A DNA stretch of 64,000 nucleotides, taken from NCBI RefSeq assembly GCF_030704685.1, contig NZ_JAUZDX010000018.1:1-64000 (forward strand), in the 5' to 3' direction. This document shows, one piece after another, positions 45,979 through 54,473 of the stretch. This DNA comes from Acidovorax sp. A1169. Lineage in GTDB: Bacteria > Pseudomonadota > Gammaproteobacteria > Burkholderiales > Burkholderiaceae_C. The position numbers and the translations under genes were made by a program. Position 1 is the first letter of the stretch; each line of letters opens with the position of its first letter. A model generated the notes under the pieces. It saw nothing but the letters and a program-made list of their open reading frames with translations. It did no database searches and was not told the DNA's origin.

Positions 45979-47067
45979 TCAGGCCTGGGCCACCCTGTTT
46001 CGGCCCGCCTCCTTGGCCGAATACAGTGCCGCATCGGCCCGGGCATACAGGCTGCTGGCAGTTTCCCCGTCCTGCAGGGTGACGGCCCCGATGCTGATGG
46101 TCACGCCGCCGTGCGCCCCGGGTGGAGCCTGGGCAACCGCCAGACGCACGCGCTCTGCCACCTCGAGAGCGCCCTGTGCGCCCGTGTTCGGCAGCAGTAC
46201 GGCGAACTCTTCTCCTCCCACACGGGCAACGATATCGATGACCCGGGCACCCGCGCTCAGTACCTGGCCGATCATCTGCAGCACCTGGTCACCGGCATCG
46301 TGGCCCAGGCGGTCGTTGATGCGCTTGAAGTGGTCCACGTCCAGCATCAGCAGGCTCAGCGGCGAATGGTGGCGCTCGACGATGGCCAGCTCCAGCGCCA
46401 GGCTGTGGTCGAAGGCGCGCCGGTTGCGCAGGCCGGTGAGCGAGTCCGTCGTGGCAAGTTCGGCCAGGGCTCGGTTCAGTTCGTCCACCCGCTGCAATTG
46501 CTCCAGCAGCCGCCGGTTGAGCGCGTCCGATTCGCGCACCGCCTTGCGCAGCTGGATTTCACGCATTGCCGAATGGGCCAGCTCGACCAGGACCTCGACG
46601 TCGGTCTCTGTCCATTGCCTGGGCTCAAAGTCCACCGCGCAGAAACTGCCCAGCACCTGCCCCTGGGCAGTCACCAGAGGAATGCCTGCATAGGCACGCA
46701 CCCCCAGAGATTTAACGGTAGGAACGTCGCAGAACACCGCCATTTGCGTGACATCCGCGAGCACCAACGGCCCGTCAGACACCATGGCGTAGTGGCAAAA
46801 CGAACGCCCCTCCAACTGGCGCGCGGTGTTCAGCGGCTCGCCCAGGCCAAAGGCGCTTTTGTAGAAGTCCCGGCTGGAGTCCAGCAGCGAAACTAAGGTC
46901 ACGGGCGCCCCCGTGAGCTTGGCTGCCAGGCGGGTCAGCCGGTCAAAGCTCTCTTCGGGCGGGGTGTCCAACAGGCCGGTGTCCCGGACCGCCGCAACAC
47001 GGCCTGGATCCATCAGCGCCGCCAGGATGCTGGCTTCGCCTGCGGGAACGGGAGACGGTGTTTCCAT
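45979..47067 (-). CDS. GAF-GGDEF diguanylate cyclase
   Basis: A 362-residue soluble protein: a GAF domain (about 20-170, with FCHYAMVSDGPLVLAD and GIPLVTAQGQVLGSFCAVD) and a GGDEF domain (about 200-362) with active GGEEF loop (RVGGEEFAVLL). An RxxD inhibitory site is not evident before the loop, where the sequence reads ARVIDIVARVGGEEF, so product inhibition may be absent. The start at 47067 is the first ATG. It is divergent from the BLUF photoreceptor gene across 202 bp. Confidence 0.92.
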   Translation of the reverse strand: METPSPVPAGEASILAALMDPGRVAAVRDTGLLDTPPEESFDRLTRLAAKLTGAPVTLVSLLDSSRDFYKSAFGLGEPLNTARQLEGRSFCHYAMVSDGPLVLADVTQMAVFCDVPTVKSLGVRAYAGIPLVTAQGQVLGSFCAVDFEPRQWTETDVEVLVELAHSAMREIQLRKAVRESDALNRRLLEQLQRVDELNRALAELATTDSLTGLRNRRAFDHSLALELAIVERHHSPLSLLMLDVDHFKRINDRLGHDAGDQVLQMIGQVLSAGARVIDIVARVGGEEFAVLLPNTGAQGALEVAERVRLAVAQAPPGAHGGVTISIGAVTLQDGETASSLYARADAALYSAKEAGRNRVAQA

Positions 47068-47269
47068 GGGATGCAGCAACTTGTAACTGTGCCGGGACGT
47101 TACACGATCACCCGAAGCGGCGCCCGCTGGGCCGCAAAGCCCCTGAACACCCTCGAAGTCACTCGGTCATCCTTCCCCGGCGCGCAATGGCGAGCGGACT
47201 CGCGGGGTATTCGACCCACGCCCAACGGCGCAGCCCAGGGCTGACACACTCGACACCTCGGAGGCAAAC

Positions 47270-47689
47270 ATGTTGATACAACTGATCTACGCGAGCCGCA
47301 CCTCGCGCGTTCTGGGGCCTGCAGATGTCAAGGACATCCTGGCCGCATCGCAGCGCAACAACACCCGTGCCGGCATCACAGGCGCGCTGTGCCTGAACAA
47401 CGGCATCTTTCTGCAATTGCTCGAAGGCGACCGCGCGGCGGTGAACGCGCTGTACCACCGCCTGCTCAAGGATGGCCGCCACCGCGACACGGCGATCCTG
47501 GACCTGAGCGAAATCCCGTACCGCCGCTTCGCGGGCTGGTCCATGGGGCTGATTGCATCGCTTGAAACCAACCGGCAGTTGTTCCTCAAATACTCGGGCA
47601 CTGCGGATTTCGACCCTTACACCATGGGCGCGTCGAGCCTGCGCAGCTTCTTTGAAGAGATCCTGCAGAACGTGCGCTGGCTGGAGTAG
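47270..47689 (+). CDS. BLUF-domain blue-light photoreceptor
   Basis: A 139-residue short BLUF protein that binds FAD. The photochemical residues of AppA are all matched with exact spacing: Tyr7 (LIYAS), Asn31 (NTRAGITG), Gln49 (FLQLLEG), Trp90 and Met92 (GWSMG). About 40 residues follow the core as C-terminal helices. Short BLUF proteins signal by protein-protein contact. CGGAGG precedes the ATG. A GAF-GGDEF gene is divergent next door, and EAL genes lie 5-11 kb away, so c-di-GMP control by light is a plausible output. Confidence 0.95.
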   Translation: MLIQLIYASRTSRVLGPADVKDILAASQRNNTRAGITGALCLNNGIFLQLLEGDRAAVNALYHRLLKDGRHRDTAILDLSEIPYRRFAGWSMGLIASLETNRQLFLKYSGTADFDPYTMGASSLRSFFEEILQNVRWLE

Positions 47690-48128
47690 CTGGGGTGCGG
47701 CACGGCAGGACGACGGACTGACTGAGCGGCATGGCGGGTTCATTCGCACCTTCTCAGCCCTGCGCCCAAGAAAGGCTTGCGCCAGGCCGCGTTGCCCGAG
47801 GCTGAGCGATCTTTTCAAGAACAAGGCCGCCGGCTCGAAACGGATTTGTCCTCGCGCGCGCTGGCCTCGGTGCGCAATACCTGCTAGCCTGCCCAGTGCG
47901 CACTTGGACATCCAAGCCCCTGCAATCTACTGTGCACCAGGCTCACAAAGGGAATGAGCCACTCGCCAAGCTTTTACTAGCAAGTAAATAGCTTATACCA
48001 ATCGGTCATTTTGTGACCGCATGGTAATATGATGTCGAAATGTAAATTCATGCGCCACGGACATGCAGTCCCAATGCTGGTTTTTCCATTGGCTTTCACC
48101 GTCCAACCCCCTTCACAGGAAGACTTCA
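47690..48128. other. 439-bp intergenic region before the chemoreceptor gene
   Basis: No convincing open frame. The right third is unusually AT-rich for this genome (about 47970-48050) and includes the inverted repeat annotated separately. It presumably holds the chemoreceptor promoter; I could not identify a clean sigma-28 or sigma-70 box. Confidence 0.5.
48003..48019. repeat. Inverted repeat upstream of the chemoreceptor gene
   Basis: Perfect 6-bp arms CGGTCA/TGACCG around TTTTG, 110 bp before the start codon in an AT-rich leader. No T tract follows, so an operator is more likely than a terminator. Confidence 0.55.
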
Positions 48129-49781
48129 ATGCATACATGGAAAATCAGCCACAGGCTGATGGCAGGCTTCGGTCTGGTCATCTTGGCCTTGCTGGGAATG
48201 TCGATTTACAGCGTGATCATCGCGCGAGGAATTGACAGCGCACTGACCGCCAACGCCACCCAAAACGCGGCCATCCAACGCGTGGCCATCAACTTTCGGG
48301 GCTCGGCCCATGACCGATCCATTGCCGTGCGCGACGTGGTGCTGGCCCCCAGCGAGGAAGCGCGAAAAAAGGAGATCGAGTCCATCGCCCGGCTGGCAGA
48401 TTTCTATGCAAAGTCGGCCGGCCAGCTGGATGCGGTACTCAAAGCTGCCAGCCAGGTTCCACCCGAAGTTGGGCCCATGGTGCAGGCACTCAAGGACATA
48501 GAGGCACGCACCGTGGCCACCACTGTCAAAGTCGTGGCTTTGATGCAGGGTGGTGACCGCGCCGGTGCAGAGGCCTTGCTCTGGGCTGAAGCGAAGCCGC
48601 AGTACGAACAGTGGCTGGCAGCCGCCAACAAGCTGATCGACTACGAGGAAGCCCGCATCATCAAGAACAGCAACACAGCCAACCAGGATGCTAGCCAGTT
48701 CACCGGCGTGATGCTGTCCATCACCTTGCTGGCCGTGCTGATCAGCGTGGCAGCCACGGTGATGGTCTCGCGCAGCATCGGCCGCGAGTTGGGGGCAGAG
48801 CCTGGCGAAGTGCGGGCAATCGTGCAATCCATTGAACAGGGCAACCTCACGGTACCTGTGCACGTCATCCCTGGAGATACCACCAGCGTGATGGTGGCGG
48901 TAAGGGACATGCAGCAGCGTTTCCATGAACTGGTGTCGGCAGTGCGCGACAACATTCAGGAACTGCGCGTCACCAGCGACAACATCAGCAGCGGCAACCA
49001 GAACCTGGGCAACCGGACCGAACAAGCCGCCAGCAGCCTGGAACAAACCGCTGCCAGCATGGAAGAACTCACCGCCACCGTGCGCCAGAGTGCCGACTCG
49101 GCTCGCCAAGCCAACCAGTTGGCCACGATGGCAGCCGGCACCGCCACCAAGGGCGGCGAGGTCATGCAGCAGGTGGTCAGCACCATGCAGGACATCCACC
49201 AGAGCAGCAAGAAGATCGCCGACATCATTGGGGTGATCGATGGCATCGCGTTCCAGACCAACATTCTGGCACTCAATGCGGCGGTCGAAGCCGCTCGGGC
49301 AGGCGAACAGGGGCGCGGCTTCGCCGTGGTGGCATCTGAAGTACGCAGTCTGGCCCAGCGCAGTGCCGCTGCAGCCAAGGAGATCAAGTCATTGATCCAG
49401 AGCAGCGTCGAGAAGGTGGATTCAGGCACCCAACTGGTGACCAACGCAGGCGTGACGATGGATGAGATTGTCCAGGGCGTTCAGCGCGTCAACGGCATCA
49501 TTGGAGAGATCAGCACCGCGGCCGGAGAGCAAAGCGATGGCATTTCCCAGGTGAACGTGGCGGTTACGCAGTTGGACCAGATGACACAGCAAAACGGTGC
49601 TCTGGTAGGCGAGAGCACCACGGCCGCAGAGAATCTGCGTGAGCAAGCCCGGCGTCTGGCCGAGCTCGTGGCGGTGTTCCAGGTCGCTGGCGGTGACGCC
49701 GCAGGCAACTCGGGCGCCTACGGCCCACAAAGCGCACCCAGTACCAGGCAGTCAGCGTACCGACCCCGTCTTGGGAGGTGA
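48129..49781 (+). CDS. Methyl-accepting chemotaxis protein
   Basis: A 550-residue transmembrane chemoreceptor: first membrane helix (about 11-33), a periplasmic four-helix-bundle sensor (about 34-190, of the 4HB_MCP type with NATQNAAIQRVAINFRG), second membrane helix (about 195-217), HAMP, and a long cytoplasmic signalling coil with hairpin tip DGIAFQTNILALNAAVEAARAGEQGRGFAVVA. The C-terminus has no CheR-binding pentapeptide. AGGAAG precedes the ATG at 48129. No che genes are adjacent. Confidence 0.95.
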   Translation: MHTWKISHRLMAGFGLVILALLGMSIYSVIIARGIDSALTANATQNAAIQRVAINFRGSAHDRSIAVRDVVLAPSEEARKKEIESIARLADFYAKSAGQLDAVLKAASQVPPEVGPMVQALKDIEARTVATTVKVVALMQGGDRAGAEALLWAEAKPQYEQWLAAANKLIDYEEARIIKNSNTANQDASQFTGVMLSITLLAVLISVAATVMVSRSIGRELGAEPGEVRAIVQSIEQGNLTVPVHVIPGDTTSVMVAVRDMQQRFHELVSAVRDNIQELRVTSDNISSGNQNLGNRTEQAASSLEQTAASMEELTATVRQSADSARQANQLATMAAGTATKGGEVMQQVVSTMQDIHQSSKKIADIIGVIDGIAFQTNILALNAAVEAARAGEQGRGFAVVASEVRSLAQRSAAAAKEIKSLIQSSVEKVDSGTQLVTNAGVTMDEIVQGVQRVNGIIGEISTAAGEQSDGISQVNVAVTQLDQMTQQNGALVGESTTAAENLREQARRLAELVAVFQVAGGDAAGNSGAYGPQSAPSTRQSAYRPRLGR

Positions 49782-49789
49782 CGTGAAGG

Positions 49790-49825
49790 AGGCTTGGGAC
49801 GGGAAAAATCTCCCCGCCCAAGCCT
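49790..49825 (+). terminator. Possible terminator hairpin after the chemoreceptor gene
   Basis: Stem AGGCTTGGG/CCCAAGCCT starting 9 bases after the stop codon, with a further GGG-A-rich loop-CCC inner pairing. No T tract follows, so intrinsic termination is uncertain. Confidence 0.4.
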
Positions 49826-49848
49826 TCATGGAAATAAAGAATATAAAT

Positions 49849-49878
49849 TTGCAATTTAATAAAAAATGGCAATATAAT
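49849..49878 (+). promoter_or_regulatory. Sigma-70-like promoter in an AT-rich island
   Basis: TTGCAA at 49849-49854, 18-base spacer, TATAAT at 49873-49878. It lies in about 45 bp of very AT-rich sequence, rare in this genome, and points towards the small ORF at 50082 and the RRM gene at 50412. The transcript would have a long leader. Confidence 0.6.
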
Positions 49879-50081
49879 CTGTGCTGTTGCAGTGAATGCT
49901 CTTGACGAAAGCTCACACCGCAACGCTCGCCGGATGGCTCCCCGCCCTCGGCTTGCGCCTTTTGCGACCTCTGTCGCCCGTGTTGGTCTGTAGAGCTACA
50001 GCCAACCGCGTTTGTTGATGCTCACGCAGGCTTAAGGGCCTGTGATCCTGACTGAATCAGATTTCAAAAACCGCCATTTCC

Positions 50082-50291
50082 ATGGGCAAGTTCGTCGTAT
50101 CGCCCGCGACACACCAGACCGACTGCGGCAACTTCCGCGCCTCATTTTCGGTCCATCGATCCCAGGGCAACGGCAGCTACTGCCGCGTGTTCCGCTTCGA
50201 CAAAGCCTTTGCCTCGCGCGAAGCCGCCCGGCTCTATGCCGTCACCCAGGGCTGGCTGCAAACGTGCATGCCGCACCCTCCCACGTGCTGA
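50082..50291 (+). CDS. Small hypothetical protein
   Basis: A 69-codon frame starting MGKFVVSPATHQTDCGNFRAS, with aromatic/basic segments (SYCRVFRFDKAFASREAARLYAVTQGWL) that look like a compact alpha/beta fold. No family is assigned. It lies 120 bp before the RRM gene on the same strand. An overlapping reading from 50042 in another frame is less protein-like. Confidence 0.5.
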   Translation: MGKFVVSPATHQTDCGNFRASFSVHRSQGNGSYCRVFRFDKAFASREAARLYAVTQGWLQTCMPHPPTC

Positions 50292-50411
50292 TGCTCTGCT
50301 GACCGCAGACGCCATCCACCCCCTCCCGTTGCGGCCGGCTTCCGGCCAGCACACCCCTCTCCCCAACGGTGCGTCACTCGTTGCGCGCCTTCACTCCGAA
50401 AGGCTCTTCTC

Positions 50412-50765
50412 ATGAGCAGCAAAATCTATGTGGGCAACCTGCCCTACTCCGTGACCGACTCGACCCTGGAAAGCAATTTCTCCGAGTTCGGCGCCGTCAC
50501 CTCGGCCAAGGTCATGATGGACCGTGAAACCGGCCGCTCCAAGGGCTTCGGCTTTGTGGAAATGGCATCTGCCGAAGTCGCCCAGGCAGCCATCACCGGT
50601 CTGCACGGCATGTCCGTCGACGGTCGCTCCATCGTCGTGAACCTGGCGCGCCCTCGCGAAGAGCGCAGCGGTGGCTCCGGTGGCTACAGCGCCGGTGGCT
50701 ACACCTCGGGCAACCGCCAGGAAACCGGCTACGGCACGGGCGGCTACGGCGGCGGCCGCTACTGA
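50412..50765 (+). CDS. RNA-binding protein with one RRM and Gly-rich tail
   Basis: A 117-residue protein: one RNA recognition motif (about 3-82) with RNP2 IYVGNL and RNP1 KGFGFVEM, then a Gly/Tyr/Ser-rich disordered tail (about 86-117) ending YGGGRY. Bacterial proteins of this glycine-rich type bind RNA and are often cold- or stress-induced. AAAGG lies upstream of the ATG. It ends at its own terminator. Confidence 0.94.
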   Translation: MSSKIYVGNLPYSVTDSTLESNFSEFGAVTSAKVMMDRETGRSKGFGFVEMASAEVAQAAITGLHGMSVDGRSIVVNLARPREERSGGSGGYSAGGYTSGNRQETGYGTGGYGGGRY

Positions 50766-50784
50766 TCCAGTAGCTCTCTGCGAG

Positions 50785-50813
50785 AAACCGGCTCTTTCGA
50801 GCCGGTTTTTTTT
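50785..50813 (+). terminator. Terminator of the RRM protein gene
   Basis: Stem ACCGGCTC/GAGCCGGT with a short loop (TTTC) followed by eight T residues, 20 bases past the stop codon. Confidence 0.9.
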
Positions 50814-50873
50814 CGTCCCGACTTTCGTCGATGGACCTCCAGACAGTGCCCGGGGCAGCAACAAAAATCCCCT

Positions 50874-50901
50874 CTTGAAACCTCTAGAGGAGGCTCTATT
50901 T
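50874..50901 (+). promoter_or_regulatory. Sigma-32-like heat-shock promoter for the hsp20 genes
   Basis: CTTGAAA (50874-50880), 13-base spacer, CTCTATTT (50894-50901). This is close to the heat-shock consensus CTTGAAA-N11-16-CCCCATNT and lies about 65 bp before the first hsp20 start codon. Confidence 0.7.
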
Positions 50902-50964
50902 CTGCAATCGAACCGGCGGGGGCGGTCTCCGACCGGTGTCATTCAACCCAACGGAGGACACACC

Positions 50965-51417
50965 ATGTATGTATCGTTGTTGAGTCAACCGGCCAGCCTG
51001 TTCGGTCAATTCGAGCGGCTTCGCCGCGAACTGGATGATGTTTTCGGTGCACCGGGGCTGCCCAGCAGCATCCGCTCGGTCAACGCGGGCACGCTGCCGG
51101 CGATCAATGTGGGGCGCACCCCCACCAGCGTGGAGGTGTATGCCTTTGCGCCGGGGCTGGACGCCTCGAAGATCGACGTGAGCCTGGACCGGGGCGTGCT
51201 GCGCATTACCGGCGAGCGCGCTTCCGGCATCCCCGCGGCCGACCCCAAGGTGCAGGTGTATGCCAGCGAGCGCAGCGTGGGCTCGTTCACGCGCACGGTG
51301 TCCTTGCCGGACGACGTGGACCCGGCCCAGGTGAATGCCAGCTACCGCGACGGGGTGCTGCAGGTCAGCATTGCGCGGCGTGAGTCGGCCCAGCCCAAGC
51401 GCATCACCGTGCAATGA
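50965..51417 (+). CDS. Hsp20 small heat-shock protein, first of three
   Basis: A 150-residue alpha-crystallin-type chaperone. The crystallin domain (about 45-140) includes VEVYAFAPGLDASKIDVSLDRGVLRI and a late ASYRDGVLQVSIARRE; the C-terminal segment PKRITVQ carries the I/L-x-V-type tail that mediates oligomerisation. It holds unfolding proteins for ATP-dependent chaperones. GGAGG precedes the ATG at 50965. It is the first gene behind the sigma-32-like promoter. Confidence 0.95.
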   Translation: MYVSLLSQPASLFGQFERLRRELDDVFGAPGLPSSIRSVNAGTLPAINVGRTPTSVEVYAFAPGLDASKIDVSLDRGVLRITGERASGIPAADPKVQVYASERSVGSFTRTVSLPDDVDPAQVNASYRDGVLQVSIARRESAQPKRITVQ

Positions 51418-51445
51418 CCCGCATCGTATCCCCAGGAGAACCATC

Positions 51446-51850
51446 ATGAGCGCACAGAAACAAGTGGCCACCACCTCTTCGCCTGCATCCACTTCGGCGG
51501 CGGCCGACCGGGAACCTCAGCGCGCACTGCTGCCTGCCGTGGACGTGTTTGAGGACAGCGGCGGCATCACGCTGCTGGCCGACATGCCCGGCGTGCCCAA
51601 GGAGCAGCTGGAGCTGAAGGTCGATGGCGAATCGCTGCTGATCGAAGGCAGCGTTCGACCCCACGCAGCCGACGGCCTGGAGGCCATCTACGCCGAGCTG
51701 CGGGTGCCGCGCTACCGCCGCAGCTTCACGCTCAGCCGCGAGCTGGACACGGCCCGCATCGAGGCCAGCCTGAAGGACGGCGTGCTGTGCCTGCGCGTCC
51801 CCAAGCAGGCCCATGCGCAGCCGCGCAGGATCGCCGTGACGGCAGGTTGA
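51446..51850 (+). CDS. Hsp20 small heat-shock protein, second of three
   Basis: A 134-residue Hsp20 protein with a Ser/Ala-rich N-terminus (1-25), crystallin domain containing GGITLLADMPGVPKEQLELKVDGESLLI, RYRRSFTLSRELD and SLKDGVLCLRVPK, and a PRRIAV C-terminal motif. It has CAGGAG upstream and lies 28 bp after the first hsp20 gene. Paired Hsp20 genes of different classes commonly form hetero-oligomers. Confidence 0.95.
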   Translation: MSAQKQVATTSSPASTSAAADREPQRALLPAVDVFEDSGGITLLADMPGVPKEQLELKVDGESLLIEGSVRPHAADGLEAIYAELRVPRYRRSFTLSRELDTARIEASLKDGVLCLRVPKQAHAQPRRIAVTAG

Positions 51851-51902
51851 GGGCGCGGCCGACGCAGCTTGCAATGACAGTCATGTTCAGAAAGGAGGAA
51901 AC

Positions 51903-52406
51903 GTGAACCCCGTGGCAGAACAACCCGGACAAGGGGCTCGACAGGCCGGCAGTTCGCTGTGGCCAGCATGGAGCAAACTCGCCAACCGGGCCGCAAGCGC
52001 CCTTGCGCGCCTGTGGCCCGCGCTTGCCCCAACCGGCCGGCGCGGGCCGCTCAGCGGAGTGCCGCGCCTGAGGGGATGGGCCTTCACGACGGCGCACATC
52101 TTCGATGGCCCCAGCAAGGTGGTCGTGCGCGTCGAAGCCCCCGGCATGCGCCGTGAGGACTTGCGCATCAAGCTCCATGGCCATGTGCTCACCGTGTGGG
52201 GCGAAAAGCGCATCCACCAGGCCGGCGCGGTGGGCCGCTGGCACATCACGCGGTATGCCTGTGGCCCTTTGCGCCGCGACCTGTCGCTTGCGGCGGCGGT
52301 GGATGCCTGCAACAGCAAGGCCAGCTACCGCGACGGGGTGCTGCGCATTGAGCTGCCCAAGTCCGACGCGGTACGGGGCGGCACCATCGCATTGCACCTG
52401 GCCTGA
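51903..52406 (+). CDS. Hsp20-like protein, third of three, with N-terminal extension
   Basis: A 167-residue protein from a GTG start with AGGAGG upstream. After a basic, Ala/Pro-rich extension (about 1-60) comes a degenerate crystallin domain: VVRVEAPGMRREDLRIKLHGHVLTV and ASYRDGVLRIELPKS, where the usual RRF/RSF strand is replaced by GPLRRDLSLA. The C-terminal I-x-I motif is not clear. It lies 52 bp after the second hsp20 gene and is probably in the same heat-shock operon. Confidence 0.85.
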   Translation: MNPVAEQPGQGARQAGSSLWPAWSKLANRAASALARLWPALAPTGRRGPLSGVPRLRGWAFTTAHIFDGPSKVVVRVEAPGMRREDLRIKLHGHVLTVWGEKRIHQAGAVGRWHITRYACGPLRRDLSLAAAVDACNSKASYRDGVLRIELPKSDAVRGGTIALHLA

Positions 52407-52504
52407 CAGCCTGCGCTGCCCTCGCAGCACGACGATCCGCCCGGCTTCGTCCGGGCGATTTTCATGGCACCGCCGCTCAATGGCGTGGTGCAGGCTTGCG
52501 CTTT

Positions 52505-52732
52505 TCAGTGCAGCTGGCGCCCGTCTCCCTGGGCGCCGGCTCGCTCGGGCGAGCGCAAGCCCGCTTCAAGGAGTGAGGACGTGCGCTGCACCCGCCGCAG
52601 TGCCTCGCGCGCGAGGAGATAGGCGTCGGTCTGCAGCTGCGACAGGTAGCGCATCGATGAACCGCTGCGCCGGCCCGCACCACGGGTGGCACGGCCTGCT
52701 CCCGAAGAGGGAGATGGGGAATGCGAATTCAT
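52505..52732 (-). CDS. Small hypothetical protein
   Basis: A 75-residue protein from an ATG at 52732 with AAGGAG seven bases upstream. The N-terminus is Ser/Gly/Arg-rich (about 1-25), followed by a predicted helix (MRYLSQLQTDAYLLAREALRRVQRT) and a polar tail. No family is recognised. It is convergent with the hsp20 genes; the upstream EAL gene is in the same direction. Confidence 0.6.
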   Translation of the reverse strand: MNSHSPSPSSGAGRATRGAGRRSGSSMRYLSQLQTDAYLLAREALRRVQRTSSLLEAGLRSPERAGAQGDGRQLH

Positions 52733-52820
52733 GGTCAAACTCCTTTCTTGGCAGGCTCCTGGTGCTCGTGGCAGGGGTGGCGCGAAGCCGGAGAAATGAT
52801 AGGAAATCGCCGCCGAAATT

Positions 52821-53642
52821 TCAAGACCGGGCGCCGAACAGGGAGGCGTCCACCTGGGCGATGGAGCGGAAGGCCGGCCGGGCGAAAAGATAGCCCTGCA
52901 TCAGGTGGATGCCCGCATCGCGCAGAAAATCGCGCTCCGCGGGCGTCTCGATGCCCTCGGCAACCACCTGGATGTCCATGTCCTTGCACAGGGACACCAG
53001 GCTGCGCACGATGGCCTGGCGCGCACGGTTGGCGTCCACGTTGCGGATCAGGTCCATGTCGATCTTGATGATGTCGGGCTGGAAGTCGGACAGCAGCTTC
53101 ATCCCCGCATACCCGGCCCCGAAGTCATCGATGGCTGTCTTGAACCCGCAGCGCTTGTACTCGCGCAAGATGGATGCGAACCAGGGCCCGTCCTGCACGC
53201 GCTCGCCCTCCGTCACCTCGAAGATGATCTGGTCGAGCGGAAAGTGGTGGATGCGGGCTGCTTCCAGCGTCGTGCGGATGCACACCTCGGGCTTGTAGAT
53301 GGCGTTGGGCAAAAAGTTGATGGAGACCGGCTCGCGTATGCCCAGCTCGCTCGCCCCCTTGATGGCCTTGACACGGCAGGCCTGGTCGAAGCGGTAGCGG
53401 TTGCCGTCGTTGACCTGGGACAGCACGGTCATGGCGCCCTCGCCCGCAGGCCCGCGCACCAGGGCCTCGTGCGCGAACACCGCGCGACGCTGCAGATCCA
53501 CGATGGGCTGGTAGGCATAGTCGAACTGAAACCCCAGCTTCTCCCCTTTGCCGCAGTCCTCGCAATCCTGCCGCGTGCCTTCCAGCGGGATGAAATCGAT
53601 GGGAAAGCCAGGGTTCACGTGGGGTAGGGGCAGCGCTTGCAT
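52821..53642 (-). CDS. Stand-alone EAL-domain c-di-GMP phosphodiesterase
   Basis: A 273-residue protein that is essentially one EAL domain (about 36-265). Catalytic residues appear intact: EAL at 59-61 (HEALVRG), Asn in SINFLPN, Glu in FEVTEGE, paired Asp in AIDDFGAGYAG, Lys in IIKIDMD, Glu in VAEGIET and QGYLFARP. A short N-terminal segment has a Cys pair (DCEDCG), which could bind metal or respond to redox. It likely hydrolyses c-di-GMP. No sensory domain is fused, so control may come through partners such as a short BLUF protein. Confidence 0.93.
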   Translation of the reverse strand: MQALPLPHVNPGFPIDFIPLEGTRQDCEDCGKGEKLGFQFDYAYQPIVDLQRRAVFAHEALVRGPAGEGAMTVLSQVNDGNRYRFDQACRVKAIKGASELGIREPVSINFLPNAIYKPEVCIRTTLEAARIHHFPLDQIIFEVTEGERVQDGPWFASILREYKRCGFKTAIDDFGAGYAGMKLLSDFQPDIIKIDMDLIRNVDANRARQAIVRSLVSLCKDMDIQVVAEGIETPAERDFLRDAGIHLMQGYLFARPAFRSIAQVDASLFGARS

Positions 53643-53875
53643 GGCTACAGTTTAAGGGCCATGAAAAGATGGTGCCACACCGGGTTTTTGCCATGGGACA
53701 CGCAAGCCGGCAGTACGGCTTGTGGCCAGCACGTTGATCCTGGCGCTGCAGCAAGCGGCGCGCCGCAGTCTGCGTGCGATTGCTGGTGTTCCTACGCCCG
53801 CTGCGAGGCTGCGCCTACATGGTCCCCGCGCCCGCCGCCCAATGATCAAGGCCCCCACTATCTACGGAGCCCACG

Positions 53876-54373
53876 ATGCCCGCTACCACCCCAACCCGCC
53901 GCGAGAAAGATGCCTGCGACCTGCTCGACGCCGACCACAAGGCCGTCAAAAAGATGTTCAAGGAGTTCGAGGAGCTCATGGAATCGAAGGCCCGCGCTGC
54001 CAAGCAAAAGCGCCTGGACCTGGCCATGCAGATTTGCAAGGAACTGACCGTGCACGCCCAGATCGAGGAAGAGATTTTTTACCCCGCCGTGCGCGCCGCC
54101 ATCAAGGAAACCGACCTGCTGGCCGAAGCCGAGGTGGAGCACCAGACCGCCAAGGACCTGATCGCGCAGATCAAGGCCGCCACCGAGGTGGACGAGCAGT
54201 TCGACGCCAAGGTCATCGTGCTGGGCGAGTACATCGACCACCACGTGAAGGAGGAGCGCAACGAGATGTTCCCCAAGGCCCGCGCGGCCAAAAAGCTCGA
54301 TCTGGTGTCCATGCGCGATGCGCTTAAGGCCCGAAAGGCCGAGCTGATGGAAGCTGAGCTCGCGCCCGCGTGA
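53876..54373 (+). CDS. Hemerythrin-domain protein
   Basis: A 165-residue HHE-type protein of the HHE cation-binding class. Probable diiron ligands: H21 (LLDADHK), H60 and E64 (TVHAQIEEEIFYP), H89 (EHQ), H122/H123 and E127 (DHHVKEERNEMFP). Relatives bind O2 or NO, or store iron. The C-terminal 30 residues are a charged helix. The ATG follows CGGAG. No neighbour clearly shares its function. Confidence 0.93.
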   Translation: MPATTPTRREKDACDLLDADHKAVKKMFKEFEELMESKARAAKQKRLDLAMQICKELTVHAQIEEEIFYPAVRAAIKETDLLAEAEVEHQTAKDLIAQIKAATEVDEQFDAKVIVLGEYIDHHVKEERNEMFPKARAAKKLDLVSMRDALKARKAELMEAELAPA

Positions 54374-54473
54374 GCGCAGTCTGAGGGCCTTCGGGCCCCT
54401 TGATCGGGGCGTCGCGCCCCGCCTCGCGCCACCTGCCTCGGCTGCTCAGCTACCCCTTTACCAGAGTCCGTGG

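Noticed and set aside
54385..54420. GC-rich hairpins after the hemerythrin gene
   Set aside because: GGGCC-TTCG-GGCCC can fold, but there is no T tract, and such stems arise easily at this base composition.
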